Shown in pieces: positions 51,024 through 59,317 of a stretch of 64,000 bases of DNA. Made by a program: the position numbers and the translations under genes. The DNA lies in NCBI RefSeq assembly GCF_016124325.1, contig NZ_WGNY01000041.1, positions 1 through 64,000 of the forward strand. The letters are read 5' to 3'. Under the pieces are notes generated by a model. That model worked only from the letters and a program-made list of their open reading frames with translations. It made no database searches and was not told the origin of the DNA. How positions within the stretch are numbered: position 1 is the first letter of the stretch; each line of letters starts with the position of its first letter. This DNA comes from Phenylobacterium sp. (GTDB lineage: Bacteria; Pseudomonadota; Alphaproteobacteria; Caulobacterales; Caulobacteraceae).

Positions 51024-53489
51024 ATGGTCGACGCGCACCTGCAGCACGTCAGCGGCGCAGGCGCGGTCGCAGCCCAGGTCGTCGGCGACCACAACCAGGT
51101 CCACATCATCGTGGGCGGCGCGACGCTCGCGCTCGAAAAGCTCCATGAGCGCCGGGCCGAGCCCCAGAGCATCATCGAACTCTTGCGCGTCGACATCCGC
51201 GCCACCCGGCTCGTCGGCCGCGACGCGCCGCTGAACGCCCTGGCCGCGTGGCGGGACGACGCGGCCTCCATATCGGTCCGCTGCATCGCCGGCCAGGCCG
51301 GCGCCGGCAAGACGCGGCTGGCGATCGAGGCCTGCGAGGCGGCGGAAGCCGCGGGCTGGGCCGCGGGGTTCGTATCGAGCGAAGAGCTGCGCCGCTTCCA
51401 TGAGGCCAACAACCTCGTCCACTGGCGGCTCGACCGCGACACTCTCGTCGTCCTGGACTACGCCGCCTCGTCCCTGCTGATCCTGAAGTCCTGGCTCGGC
51501 CTTCTGGCGCCCCATCGCGACGCGCCGGCGGATCACAAGCTGCGCATCCTCCTGCTCGAACGCCACGCTGATCCGGACATGGGCTGGTGGGCGGACTTGG
51601 CCCGGCGCGAGTCGCTGAGCCGCGCGGGCCCGGCCGATCTCATCGGCGGCGAGCAACCCGTTAGGCTCACGCCCCTCGACGGCCTTGAGGATCGCCGCGC
51701 GCTTCTGGCCCAGGCGATGGAGCTCGCCGCGCCGCTGCTGGATCCGCCGCGGGCGGCCCGGGTCCCACCGGCGCTAGGCGCCGACCCTTGGTTCGACCGG
51801 AGGCTGGGCGATACGCGTATCGAGAACGGGCCGCTCTACCTGGTCATGGCCGGCGTCCATGCGGCTCGGCATGGCGCCACGACGGCGCTGTCGCTGGACC
51901 GCGGCGAACTGGCCTTCGCCATGGCGGACATCGAACAGGCCCGGCTCAGGCGTTTTGCCGCGGCCCGGGGCTTCCGGGACGACGGGGCGCTGCTTTGCCA
52001 CCTCGCGGCCTGCGTCACCCTTCAGAATGGTTGCCAAACCGATGCGCTCCTGGCGCTGGTCCGTGAAGAAATGGAGGCGATGGCGTTTCCGGCGCCGATG
52101 GGACCGGAGGGTGTGGCGGGCGCGCTCCTCGATGCCCTATCGACGTCCGGCGCCGGGCTCGACGCCATTCGTCCGGACCTCATCGGCGAGGCCTTTCTGC
52201 TTCGCACGATTGATGGCGGCCCCCTGCGCCCGCCAGAGGCCAGTCAGGCCATCGTTCTGCGCGCTTATCATCGCGACGTGGCGGGCGTGGTCGGGGCCTT
52301 GGTCCGATGCGCCGTCGATCACGCCGAGGGGCGCCGCGACCATGCCGCGCCGGACTGGCTGGGCGCCGTGGTCGATCAGTCGAGCGACGTCACGGCCTTG
52401 ATGCGGATATCGGACGACCTGCCCGAGCAGACCTTGGCCCTTCGCGAGCTGGCCGCGGCGATCGAAGCGCGGATCGCAAGTATTCTCAGGTCGCGCGCAG
52501 ACGGGCACGTGGATTTTCAGTCGACGCTGGCCGGCTCGCTCAACAATCTCGCCAATCGCCTGAGCGCCCTGGGCCAGCGGGAGGCGGCGCTGGAGGCCGC
52601 GCAAGAGGCCGTCGAACTCTACCGCACCCTCGCCGCGGCGCGGCCCGACGCCTTCACGCCCGACCTGGCCGGCTCGCTCAACAACCTCGCCGCTCACTTG
52701 AGCGACCTGGGCCAGGGGGAGGCGGCGCTGGAGGCCGCGCAAGAGGCCGTCAAACTCTACCGCGCTCTCGCCGCGGCGCGGCCCGACGCCTTCACGCGAA
52801 ACCTGGCCATGTCGCTCAACAACCTCGCCAATTGCCTGAGCGACCTGGGCCAGGGGGAGGCGGCGCTGGAGGCCGCGCAAGAGGCCGTCGAACTCCACCG
52901 CACCCTCGCCACGGCCCGGCCCGACGCCTTCACGCCCAACCTGGCCAATTCGCTCAACAACCTCGCCAATTGCCTGAGCGACCTGGGCCAGGGGGAGGCG
53001 GCGCTGGAGGCCGCGCAAGAGGCCGTCGAACTCTACCGCACCCTCGCCGCGGCGCGGCCCGACGCCTTCACGCCGGACCTGGCCGGCTCGCTCAACAACC
53101 TCGCCGCTCACTTGAGCGACCTGGGCCAGGGGGAGGCGGCGCTGGAGGCCGCGCGCGAGGCCGTCGAACTCCACCGCGCTCTCGCCGCGGCCCGGCCCGA
53201 CGCCTTCACGCCCGACCTGGCCATGTCGATTTCCGTGCTTGCAGATGCGCTCGAAGCCCACGGACGTCCAACGGAAGCCGTCGCTCACGACCATGAGGCC
53301 GTCGCGACGCTGTCGCCCTATCTTCAGGCGCAACCGGAAGTCTATGCTGTGCGCATGCTTTCGATCGTTCAGGACTACGTCCGTCGAGCCGCGATGGTCC
53401 AAATCGCCTTGGACGAAGAACTGCTGGAGCCAATCCTCGAACGGCTCGCCCCGTTCCTTCAGAAGAACCTGGGCTCACCCCCTTCCTGA
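51024..53489 (+). CDS. STAND/NLR-type NTPase with TPR repeats and N-terminal amyloid-like motif
   Basis: An 821-residue signalling NTPase. Residues 9-28 (VSGAGAVAAQ then VVGDHNQVHI) match the C-terminal tail of the next gene's product in 10 of 20 positions. A P-loop follows: IAGQAGAGKTRLA (about 88-100) and a Walker B-like TLVVLDYA (140-147), then a helical region (about 180-490). Five near-identical 46-residue TPR units (502-731) and a degenerate sixth follow. No membrane segment or nuclease domain is seen. The layout is that of NLR-like conflict proteins: TPRs sense, the NTPase switches, and the N-terminal motif could seed a partner. The ligand is unknown. ATG at 51024 has GGAG 11 bases upstream. 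Confidence 0.8.
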   Translation: MVDAHLQHVSGAGAVAAQVVGDHNQVHIIVGGATLALEKLHERRAEPQSIIELLRVDIRATRLVGRDAPLNALAAWRDDAASISVRCIAGQAGAGKTRLAIEACEAAEAAGWAAGFVSSEELRRFHEANNLVHWRLDRDTLVVLDYAASSLLILKSWLGLLAPHRDAPADHKLRILLLERHADPDMGWWADLARRESLSRAGPADLIGGEQPVRLTPLDGLEDRRALLAQAMELAAPLLDPPRAARVPPALGADPWFDRRLGDTRIENGPLYLVMAGVHAARHGATTALSLDRGELAFAMADIEQARLRRFAAARGFRDDGALLCHLAACVTLQNGCQTDALLALVREEMEAMAFPAPMGPEGVAGALLDALSTSGAGLDAIRPDLIGEAFLLRTIDGGPLRPPEASQAIVLRAYHRDVAGVVGALVRCAVDHAEGRRDHAAPDWLGAVVDQSSDVTALMRISDDLPEQTLALRELAAAIEARIASILRSRADGHVDFQSTLAGSLNNLANRLSALGQREAALEAAQEAVELYRTLAAARPDAFTPDLAGSLNNLAAHLSDLGQGEAALEAAQEAVKLYRALAAARPDAFTRNLAMSLNNLANCLSDLGQGEAALEAAQEAVELHRTLATARPDAFTPNLANSLNNLANCLSDLGQGEAALEAAQEAVELYRTLAAARPDAFTPDLAGSLNNLAAHLSDLGQGEAALEAAREAVELHRALAAARPDAFTPDLAMSISVLADALEAHGRPTEAVAHDHEAVATLSPYLQAQPEVYAVRMLSIVQDYVRRAAMVQIALDEELLEPILERLAPFLQKNLGSPPS
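52527..53216 (+). repeat. Five tandem 138-bp repeats inside the STAND gene
   Basis: Units start at 52527, 52665, 52803, 52941 and 53079. Each encodes 46 residues beginning L-A-x-S-L-N-N-L-A and ending A-R-P-D-A-F-T. Units 2 and 5 are nearly identical over most of their length, including silent positions, which indicates recent duplication or gene conversion. A sixth, diverged unit follows from 53217. Confidence 0.9.
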
Positions 53490-53553
53490 GCGGATACGCT
53501 CGTCATGCGTGACGCGTCATCGATCCAATACCTACCCAAACGGAGCCCGAGAG

Positions 53554-53946
53554 ATGACAGGCATGGAACTCGCCGCCGCCGCCGTCGCAGTCGTCGCCCC
53601 CTATCTGGTCGAGGCCGGCAAGGGCGCCGCCAAGACCGTTGGAGGTGAGGTCGCCAAGCCCGTTCTTGAGTGGATGCGGGCGAAGCTGGGGGGGCGCGCC
53701 AAGGCAGCCCTTGCCGATTTGGAGGCGCACCCTGACGTCGAGGTCAATCGCGACGACCTCCGTGTACAGCTCGTCAAGGCGCTGGCGGCGGACCCATCGT
53801 TGAAGGAAGAGCTGGGGGCGCTCCTCCCGACCGGCGCGACGCAGGCCGTACAGATGACGCAGAACGTGCAAGGTCCTGGGGCGGCCGGCGCGCAGGTCTT
53901 CGGTTCGAACAACCAGACCACCGTGCGGGGCGGAAGGGCCGACTGA
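53554..53946 (+). CDS. Small putative Bell-like effector with C-terminal amyloid-like motif
   Basis: A 130-residue protein. A hydrophobic N-terminal helix (MELAAAAVAVVAPYLVEAGK) leads into a helical domain to about residue 92 (VLEWMRAKLGGRAKAALADL; LVKALAADPSLKEELGALL). This pattern resembles the Bell domain, a membrane-active helical bundle found in bacterial amyloid-signalling effectors. After a linker, residues 105-124 (VQGPGAAGAQ then VFGSNNQTTV) match the N-terminus of the upstream NTPase. ATG at 53554 has GGAG eight bases upstream. It lies 64 bp after the NTPase gene on the same strand. The predicted role is membrane damage or cell death after templated assembly; this is inference. Confidence 0.72.
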   Translation: MTGMELAAAAVAVVAPYLVEAGKGAAKTVGGEVAKPVLEWMRAKLGGRAKAALADLEAHPDVEVNRDDLRVQLVKALAADPSLKEELGALLPTGATQAVQMTQNVQGPGAAGAQVFGSNNQTTVRGGRAD

Positions 53947-53954
53947 AGCTCTCG

Positions 53955-53994
53955 GTCCCGGTCTTGCGCCTGCGGCGCAAACCGGGATGACACG
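53955..53994. repeat. CATCCCGG-type palindromic unit (inverse orientation)
   Basis: GGTCCCGGTCTTGCGCC and GGCGCAAACCGGGATGACA form a hairpin directly after the small effector gene. Together with the unit at 50887 it brackets the two-gene STAND locus with similar palindromes in opposite orientation. Confidence 0.75.
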
Positions 53995-54012
53995 CGGTGG
54001 GAAGCGCCGCCC

Positions 54013-54999
54013 TCACAGCTTCTCCAACCGCTCCTGCAGCCCGGCCATGTCCGGGGGCAGGGGGCTCTCGAACCTTAGCGTCTCGCCCGTCACCGGATGG
54101 CGGAAGCCCAGCACGGCGGCGTGCAGGGCCTGGCGCGCCAGCCCCGTCGCGGCGATCGCCTCGCGCACCGGCTGGGCCGGATTGCCGGAGCCATAGACCG
54201 GGTCGCCCAGGCAGGGCGTGCCCTTGCTGGCCAGGTGGACGCGGATCTGGTGCGTGCGGCCCGTCTCCAGGCGGCAGGCCACCCGCGCCGCCAGCGGCCG
54301 GTCCGACGGGCCGAAGATGCGCTCGACGGCGTAGTGGGTGATGGCGTGGCGGCCGCCGGACTTCACCATCGCCATCTTCTTGCGGTCGTGGGTCGAGCGG
54401 GCGATGGCGCCCTCGATGGTCCCCTTGGCGGGCCGGGGCGCGCCGCGGGTCAGGGCCACATAGGCGCGCTCGATGTCGTGGGCGGCGAACAGCGCCGAGA
54501 GCCCCTGGTGGGCCACGTCGGTCTTGGCGGCCACCACCACCCCCGACGTCTCCTTGTCGATCCGGTGCACGACGCCCGGCCGCGCCACGCCGCCGATCCC
54601 CGACAGGCTCGCCCCGCAGTGATGCAGGAGCGCGTTCACCAGCGTGCCGCTCTCGCTGCCGGGCGCGGGGTGCATGGCCATGCCCGGCGGCTTGTCGACC
54701 ACGATCAGGTGCTCGTCCTCGAACAGCACCGTGAGCGGGATGTCTTCGGGTTGCGGCTCGGCCGGCGCCGGGGGCGGGATCTCCAGCCGGTACTCGCCCG
54801 CCTGCGCCTTGGCCGAGCCGTCGGTGACCGGCGCCGCGCCGAAGGCCACGCGGCCCTCGGCGATCAGCGCCTGGATGCGGGCGCGCGACAGCTCGGGCAG
54901 GGCCTCGGCCAGCGCCTTGTCCACCCGCGTTCCCGCCGCCTCCGGGCTCAGTTCGACCCGGCGCAGGTCGTAGGCGTCCGCCTCGTCCTCAGCCGCCAT
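54013..54999 (-). CDS. rluD: RluD-type ribosomal large-subunit pseudouridine synthase
   Basis: A 328-residue RluA-family pseudouridine synthase, most like RluD, which modifies helix 69 of 23S rRNA. An S4-like domain (about 14-75: GTRVDKALAEALPELSRARI) precedes the catalytic domain. The catalytic aspartate is in GVVHRIDKETSGVVV. Other family blocks are VLFEDEHLIVVDKPPGMAMHP and RVACRLETGRTHQIRVHLA. Its ATG lies 10 bases inside the 3' end of the ferritin-like gene upstream, so translation may be coupled. Confidence 0.92.
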   Translation of the reverse strand: MAAEDEADAYDLRRVELSPEAAGTRVDKALAEALPELSRARIQALIAEGRVAFGAAPVTDGSAKAQAGEYRLEIPPPAPAEPQPEDIPLTVLFEDEHLIVVDKPPGMAMHPAPGSESGTLVNALLHHCGASLSGIGGVARPGVVHRIDKETSGVVVAAKTDVAHQGLSALFAAHDIERAYVALTRGAPRPAKGTIEGAIARSTHDRKKMAMVKSGGRHAITHYAVERIFGPSDRPLAARVACRLETGRTHQIRVHLASKGTPCLGDPVYGSGNPAQPVREAIAATGLARQALHAAVLGFRHPVTGETLRFESPLPPDMAGLQERLEKL

Positions 55000-55306
55000 T
55001 CTTGCCCGTCGCGTCCTCCTCGTGGCCCGTGATCGAGCCGTCCTTGAAGAGGTATTCCTTGAGCTGCTCGCCGGCGTCCTCGTCGTTGCGCCGGATCCAC
55101 TCGAGGATCATGGCGGCGTGCTCCAGCTCCTCGCGGGCGTTGTGCAGCAGGATCGCCTTCAGCTCCTTGTCCTGGGTGTCGTCGGCGCGCTGGCGGTACC
55201 AGTCCACCGCCTCGAACTCCTCCATCAGCGAGGTGATGGCGTAGTGCATCTCCAGCGTCTTGCGGCTGAGCTTCTCGCGGGCGACGTGGAGCGTCTCACT
55301 GGACAT
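54989..55306 (-). CDS. Encapsulated-ferritin (EncFtn)-type protein
   Basis: A 105-residue ferritin-like half-bundle. The motif block TSLMEEFEAVDWYRQRADDT and KAILLHNAREELEHAAMILEWIRR matches encapsulated ferritins, with candidate iron ligands E30, E60 and H63 and aromatic W36/Y37. Such proteins assemble as ring decamers that make the di-iron site at subunit interfaces, oxidise Fe(II) and normally sit inside an encapsulin shell. No encapsulin gene is visible in this window. The C-terminal tail (GSITGHEEDATGKNGG) lacks an obvious encapsulin-targeting peptide. The 3' end overlaps rluD by 11 bases. Confidence 0.85.
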   Translation of the reverse strand: MSSETLHVAREKLSRKTLEMHYAITSLMEEFEAVDWYRQRADDTQDKELKAILLHNAREELEHAAMILEWIRRNDEDAGEQLKEYLFKDGSITGHEEDATGKNGG

Positions 55307-55370
55307 CGACTGTCATTCTCCTGTGCTAGACGAAAGTCATATCGGGTGGGGAAACAACGGAGCAACGGCC

Positions 55371-57026
55371 ATGAGGATCAATCGGCGCAAGGCGCTCGCT
55401 CTGCTGGGCCTGGGCGCGGCGACCCCGGCGGCGGCGCAGACCGCCAAGCCCCTGGGCGTTTCCTTCGACCACGGCGTGGCCTCCGGCGACCCGCGGCAGG
55501 ACCGCGTTATCATCTGGACGCGCATCACGCCGCAGAGCCCGCACCGCGAGATCGCCTACACCTGGAGCGTCACCCCGCTCGACCGCCGCGCCGGCGGGGC
55601 GAAGAAGGGCTCGGGCGTCACCGGCCCCGACCGCGACTACACGGTGAAGGTGGACGTCACCGGCCTCGACGCCGGGCGCGCCTATACGTTCGCCTTCGAG
55701 TCCGAGGGCGTCGCCTCGCCCGTGGGCCGCACCCAGACCCTGCCGGCCGGGCCGACCAAGGACGTGGTGCTCGCGGTCGCCTCGTGCTCGCTCTACCCGA
55801 ACGGCTACTTCAACGCCTACAAGGCCATCGCCGACCTCGAGCGGGTCGACGCCGTCCTGCACCTGGGCGACTACATCTACGAATACGGCGGGCCGGGCAG
55901 CTACGGCATGGACTCGCCGGTGGCGGCCCAGCGCCATCACGATCCCTTCCACGAGATCGTCAGCCTCGACGACTACCGCCGCCGCCACGCCCAGTACAAG
56001 GCCGACCCCGACACCCAGGCCGCCCACGCCCGCGCGCCCTGGATCGTCGTCTGGGACGACCACGAGACCGCCAACGACAGCTACGTCGGCGGCGCCGAGA
56101 ACCACCAGCCCGAGACCGAGGGCGACTGGAACGCGCGCAAGGCCCGCGCGCTCAAGGCCTATTTCGAGTGGATGCCGATCCGCGAGCCGGCCGGCGGCGG
56201 CCTGGCCGAGGCCGCCATGCGCAGCTTCGACTTCGGCGACCTCGCCACCCTGATCATGGTCGAGACGCGCCTGACCGCGCGCACCCACCAGCTCAGCCTG
56301 AAGACCGACCTGCCGGTGGTCGACGGCAAGCCCGACGTGGCCGCCTTCAAGGCCAGGCTCGACGACCCCTCGCGCCGGATGATGAGCGACCAGCAGGAGG
56401 CCTGGATCGGCGCCGAGGCCGCCCGCTCGGTGAAGTCCGGCCGCGCCTGGCAGGTGCTGGGCAACCAGGTGGTCATGGCCCGGGTCATGCCGTTCAGCCC
56501 CAAGGCGGTGCTCACCCCCGACCAGCTCGCCGCCATCACCTCGGAATATCCTGAACGCGTGAAGGCGATGGAGCAGGCCGCCGCCCTCGGCGTGCCGACC
56601 GCGCTCGACATGTGGCAGGGCTATCCCGTCGATCGCGAGCGCCTCTACCGCGCGCTCGACCAGGCCAACGCCCGGCCCATCGTGGTCTCCGGCGACAGCC
56701 ACTCGTTCTGGGCCAACGAGCTCAGCGACGCGTCCGGCAAGCTGATCGCCGCCGAGTTCGGCACGACGGGGATCACCAGCCCGGGCGCCGGCATGATCGC
56801 CGGCGGCCTCAACGTCGGCGTGCCCGTCGCCAAGGCGAACCCGGAGGTGCTGTTCAACGACCAGGTGGCCAAGGGCTTCGTGCTGCTCACCCTCACCCGC
56901 GACAAGGCGCGCGCCGACCTGATGGCCGTGTCCACCATCGTCTCGCGCGACTTCACCACCGCCCCGGTGAAGAGCTTCGAGGTCACGCCCCAGGGCGCGG
57001 GCGTCTCGCGGGTGAAGGAGGTCTGA
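55371..57026 (+). CDS. phoD: PhoD-type alkaline phosphatase
   Basis: A 551-residue exported phosphodiesterase/phosphomonoesterase of the PhoD family. The N-terminus MRINRRKALALLGLGAATPA is a short twin-arginine-like signal (R-R-K) with cleavage after AAAQ. A fibronectin-like N-terminal domain contains FDHGVASGDPRQDRVIIWTR. The metallophosphatase core carries AVASCSLYPNGYFNAY, VLHLGDYIYEYG, WDDHETANDSY and VSGDSHSFWANEL, which supply the Ca/Fe ligands and the catalytic histidines. ATG at 55371 is chosen over earlier in-frame codons because homology and the signal begin there. No pho box was identified upstream. Confidence 0.92.
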   Translation: MRINRRKALALLGLGAATPAAAQTAKPLGVSFDHGVASGDPRQDRVIIWTRITPQSPHREIAYTWSVTPLDRRAGGAKKGSGVTGPDRDYTVKVDVTGLDAGRAYTFAFESEGVASPVGRTQTLPAGPTKDVVLAVASCSLYPNGYFNAYKAIADLERVDAVLHLGDYIYEYGGPGSYGMDSPVAAQRHHDPFHEIVSLDDYRRRHAQYKADPDTQAAHARAPWIVVWDDHETANDSYVGGAENHQPETEGDWNARKARALKAYFEWMPIREPAGGGLAEAAMRSFDFGDLATLIMVETRLTARTHQLSLKTDLPVVDGKPDVAAFKARLDDPSRRMMSDQQEAWIGAEAARSVKSGRAWQVLGNQVVMARVMPFSPKAVLTPDQLAAITSEYPERVKAMEQAAALGVPTALDMWQGYPVDRERLYRALDQANARPIVVSGDSHSFWANELSDASGKLIAAEFGTTGITSPGAGMIAGGLNVGVPVAKANPEVLFNDQVAKGFVLLTLTRDKARADLMAVSTIVSRDFTTAPVKSFEVTPQGAGVSRVKEV

Positions 57027-57052
57027 GGGGGCGTCCCGTCGACCCTCTCGCG

Positions 57053-57202
57053 TGTCATCCCGGTTTCCGCCGGAGGCGGAAGACCGGGACCCATGAACAC
57101 CGGATCGCTGTCGGTCCGGCGCCGCGCCGCTGCGGGCCCTCTCCGCCTTCGACGTCCATGGGTCCCGGTCTTCGGCTCTCGCCGAAACCGGGATGACACG
57201 CG
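57053..57202. repeat. Inverted pair of CATCCCGG-type units after phoD
   Basis: TGTCATCCCGGTTTCCGCC...GGAAGACCGGGACCCATG (57053-57094) and CATGGGTCCCGGTCTTCGG...CCGAAACCGGGATGACA (57157-57198) are mirror copies 62 bp apart. They lie between the convergent phoD and LysE-family genes. Confidence 0.85.
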
Positions 57203-57213
57203 AGGTGAGGCGT

Positions 57214-57840
57214 CTACCGCCGCTCCAGCGCCAGGCGCACGCCGAAGGCCAGGAACAGGCCGCCGGTCGCCCGGTCCAGCCAGCGCACCACCGCGGCCTT
57301 CTGCAGCGCCCCGGCGATCGGCCGCGTGGCGCCGATCAGCACCGCGAACCACGCCAGCCCCATCAGCACGTGCAGCGACGCCAGCAGGATCGCGAACGGC
57401 GCCACGGCCACGCCCTGCGGGATGAACTGGGGCAGGAACGAGACGTAGAAGATCCCCGCCTTGGGGTTCAGCAGGTTGTTCAGCGCCCCGCGCCACAGCC
57501 ACTGGACGCCGTGCGCCTGCGGGCCCCGGGCGGCGGCCACGTCGAACCGCTCGCGCGGGCGGGCGATCAGGTGGACGCCCAGCCAGACCAGATAGGCCGC
57601 CCCCGCCCACTTCAGGATCTCGAACGCCAGGGTCGAGGCCGCCAGCAGCGCGCCCAGGCCGAAGCCCACCGCCGCGCCCCAGCCCAGGGTGCCCAGGCAG
57701 ATCCCCACCGCCGCATAGGCCGCCGGCCGCGGCCCCTCCGACGCCGCCGTCCGCAGCACCAGCGCCGTGTCCAGCCCCGGCGTGAGGGTCAGCAGGCCCG
57801 CCGCCACGCTGAACGCGATCAGCGCCTCGGGAACCGTCAC
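57214..57840 (-). CDS. LysE/RhtB-family amino-acid exporter
   Basis: A 208-residue membrane exporter with about six helices. The N-terminus ALIAFSVAAGLLTLTPGLDT is the family hallmark (L-T-P-G-P/L-D). GAAYLVWLGVHLIARPRE and GALNNLLNPKAGIFYVSFLPQF are the other conserved blocks. Transport of lysine, threonine, homoserine lactone or a similar solute cannot be distinguished. The start is GTG at 57840, overlapping the hisI TGA by four bases (GTGA), so it is translationally coupled to hisI. Confidence 0.88.
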   Translation of the reverse strand: MTVPEALIAFSVAAGLLTLTPGLDTALVLRTAASEGPRPAAYAAVGICLGTLGWGAAVGFGLGALLAASTLAFEILKWAGAAYLVWLGVHLIARPRERFDVAAARGPQAHGVQWLWRGALNNLLNPKAGIFYVSFLPQFIPQGVAVAPFAILLASLHVLMGLAWFAVLIGATRPIAGALQKAAVVRWLDRATGGLFLAFGVRLALERR

Positions 57841-58226
57841 CTCCGCACCAGCCGGCCGCCCTCGACCACCCGGTAGAAGCACGAGCGCGCGCCCGTGTGG
57901 CAGGCCCCGCCGTCGCCCTGCGGCCGCACCTTCAGCCACACCGCGTCCTGGTCGCAGTCGACCCTGAGTTCGTCCACCACCTGGATCTGCCCGCTGGTGG
58001 CGCCCTTGTGCCAGAGCTCGTTCCGCGAGCGGCTGAAGTAGTGCGCCTGCCCCGTGGCGATCGTCTTCTCCAGCGCCTCGGCGTTCATCCACGCCAGCAT
58101 CAGCACCTCGCCGGTGTCGGCATGCGTGGTCACCGCCGCGATCAGGCCGGCGGCGTCGAAGCGCGGGCTGAGCGTCTCGCCCTGTTCGAGGGCGTCCTTG
58201 GAGGCGGCGGTGGGGAAGTGGGTCAT
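57837..58226 (-). CDS. hisI: Phosphoribosyl-AMP cyclohydrolase
   Basis: HisI opens the purine ring of phosphoribosyl-AMP, the third step of histidine synthesis. The 129 residues are typical of the monofunctional cyclohydrolase without a HisE domain. Motifs are VLMLAWMNAEALEKTIATGQ, HYFSRSRNELWHKGATSG, VDCDQDAVWLKV with metal-binding Cys/Asp, and GACHTGARSCFYR with two zinc cysteines. MTHFPTAAS at 58226 is the probable start; MGP three codons upstream is an alternative. It is followed by the coupled LysE-type exporter. Other his genes are not in the window. Confidence 0.95.
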   Translation of the reverse strand: MTHFPTAASKDALEQGETLSPRFDAAGLIAAVTTHADTGEVLMLAWMNAEALEKTIATGQAHYFSRSRNELWHKGATSGQIQVVDELRVDCDQDAVWLKVRPQGDGGACHTGARSCFYRVVEGGRLVRR

Positions 58227-58339
58227 GGGCCCCATATGGCGCCGCTGCGCGCGACGCGCACCGGGTTTTCCGCGCGACGCGCACTGGGTTTTCATCGCGT
58301 CTGCACGCGTCCTGCCGCGCGCCCGCCTAGCCTGCGCCC

Positions 58340-59317
58340 ATGAACCTGAAGGACAGGATCAAGGCCCGGGTCCTGGCCTTCGACGCCGCCGCGCGGCCCT
58401 GGGCGGCGCGCGGGCCGCTGCACGCCTTCGCCTACGAGTTCCTGCTGTTCGGGCTGAAGCAGGCCTGGGCCTGCCTGTTCGGCGGGACGCTGGTGGCGCT
58501 GCTGATCGCCACCCGCCTCTTCTGGCCGCCCGACGCCCCGCTCGCCCGCTACGACCTGCTGGTCCTCTGCGCCGTGGCCCTCCAGGCCGGCCTGCTCGCC
58601 ACCCGGCTGGAACACTGGGACGAGGCCCTGGTCATCGCCGTCTTCCACCTCGTCGGCACCGCCATGGAGGTGTTCAAGACCGCCCACGGCTCGTGGATCT
58701 ACCCGGAGCACAGCCTGCTTCGCATCGGCGGCGTGCCGCTGTTCTCGGGCTTCATGTACGCCGCCATCGGCTCGTACCTGGCCCGCGCCTGGCGGCTGTT
58801 CGAGCTGCGCTTCGAACGCTACCCCCCGGTCTGGACCACCTGGGCCCTGGCCATCGCCGCCTACGTCAACTTCTTCGCCCACCACTACGTCATGGACGTG
58901 CGCCTCGCCCTCTTCGCCGCCTCGTTCCTGATGTTCGCCCGCGCCAGCTTCGTCTTCACGCCCGACCGCACGCCCCGGCGGATGCCCATGCTGCTGGGCT
59001 TCCTGCTGGTCGCGGTCTTCATCTGGATCGCCGAGAACGTCGGCACCTTCACCGCCGCCTGGCGCTACCCCAGCCAGCACGACGGCTGGCGCCTCGTCCC
59101 GCTGGGCAAGCTGGGCGCCTGGTACCTGCTGATGCTGCTCAGCTTCGTCCTGGTCTCGGCCGTCCGCCGCCCCCGGCCGCCGGGGGAGGGCGAGGCCACC
59201 AATCCGCTGACGGCGCCGCGCCCTGGCGGGCCGTCCCACCCGCGCGAGCCGCCCCAGTCGCGCGCTCAGTCGCGCGCCTCGCGCTCCAGCTCCCCGGTCG
59301 CCGGGTTGCGCAGATAG
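58340..59317 (+). CDS. DUF817 family membrane protein
   Basis: A 325-residue integral membrane protein of the DUF817 family with about eight helices. Family blocks are FAYEFLLFGLKQAWACLFGG, RYDLLVLCAVALQ, VFHLVGTAMEVFKTAHGSW, FSGFMYAAIGSYLARAW, YVNFFAHHYVMDVR and VFIWIAENVGTFTAAWRYP. The activity is unknown; conserved His and Glu residues in helices suggest an enzyme. The last 50 residues are Pro/Arg/Ser-rich and overlap the 3' end of the convergent gene by 52 bases, so the native stop may have been lost and replaced. Confidence 0.85.
   Translation: MNLKDRIKARVLAFDAAARPWAARGPLHAFAYEFLLFGLKQAWACLFGGTLVALLIATRLFWPPDAPLARYDLLVLCAVALQAGLLATRLEHWDEALVIAVFHLVGTAMEVFKTAHGSWIYPEHSLLRIGGVPLFSGFMYAAIGSYLARAWRLFELRFERYPPVWTTWALAIAAYVNFFAHHYVMDVRLALFAASFLMFARASFVFTPDRTPRRMPMLLGFLLVAVFIWIAENVGTFTAAWRYPSQHDGWRLVPLGKLGAWYLLMLLSFVLVSAVRRPRPPGEGEATNPLTAPRPGGPSHPREPPQSRAQSRASRSSSPVAGLRR

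Noticed and set aside
53490..53553. A separate promoter for the small effector gene
   Set aside because: The 64-bp gap has a ribosome binding site but no convincing promoter motif; cotranscription with the NTPase is simpler.
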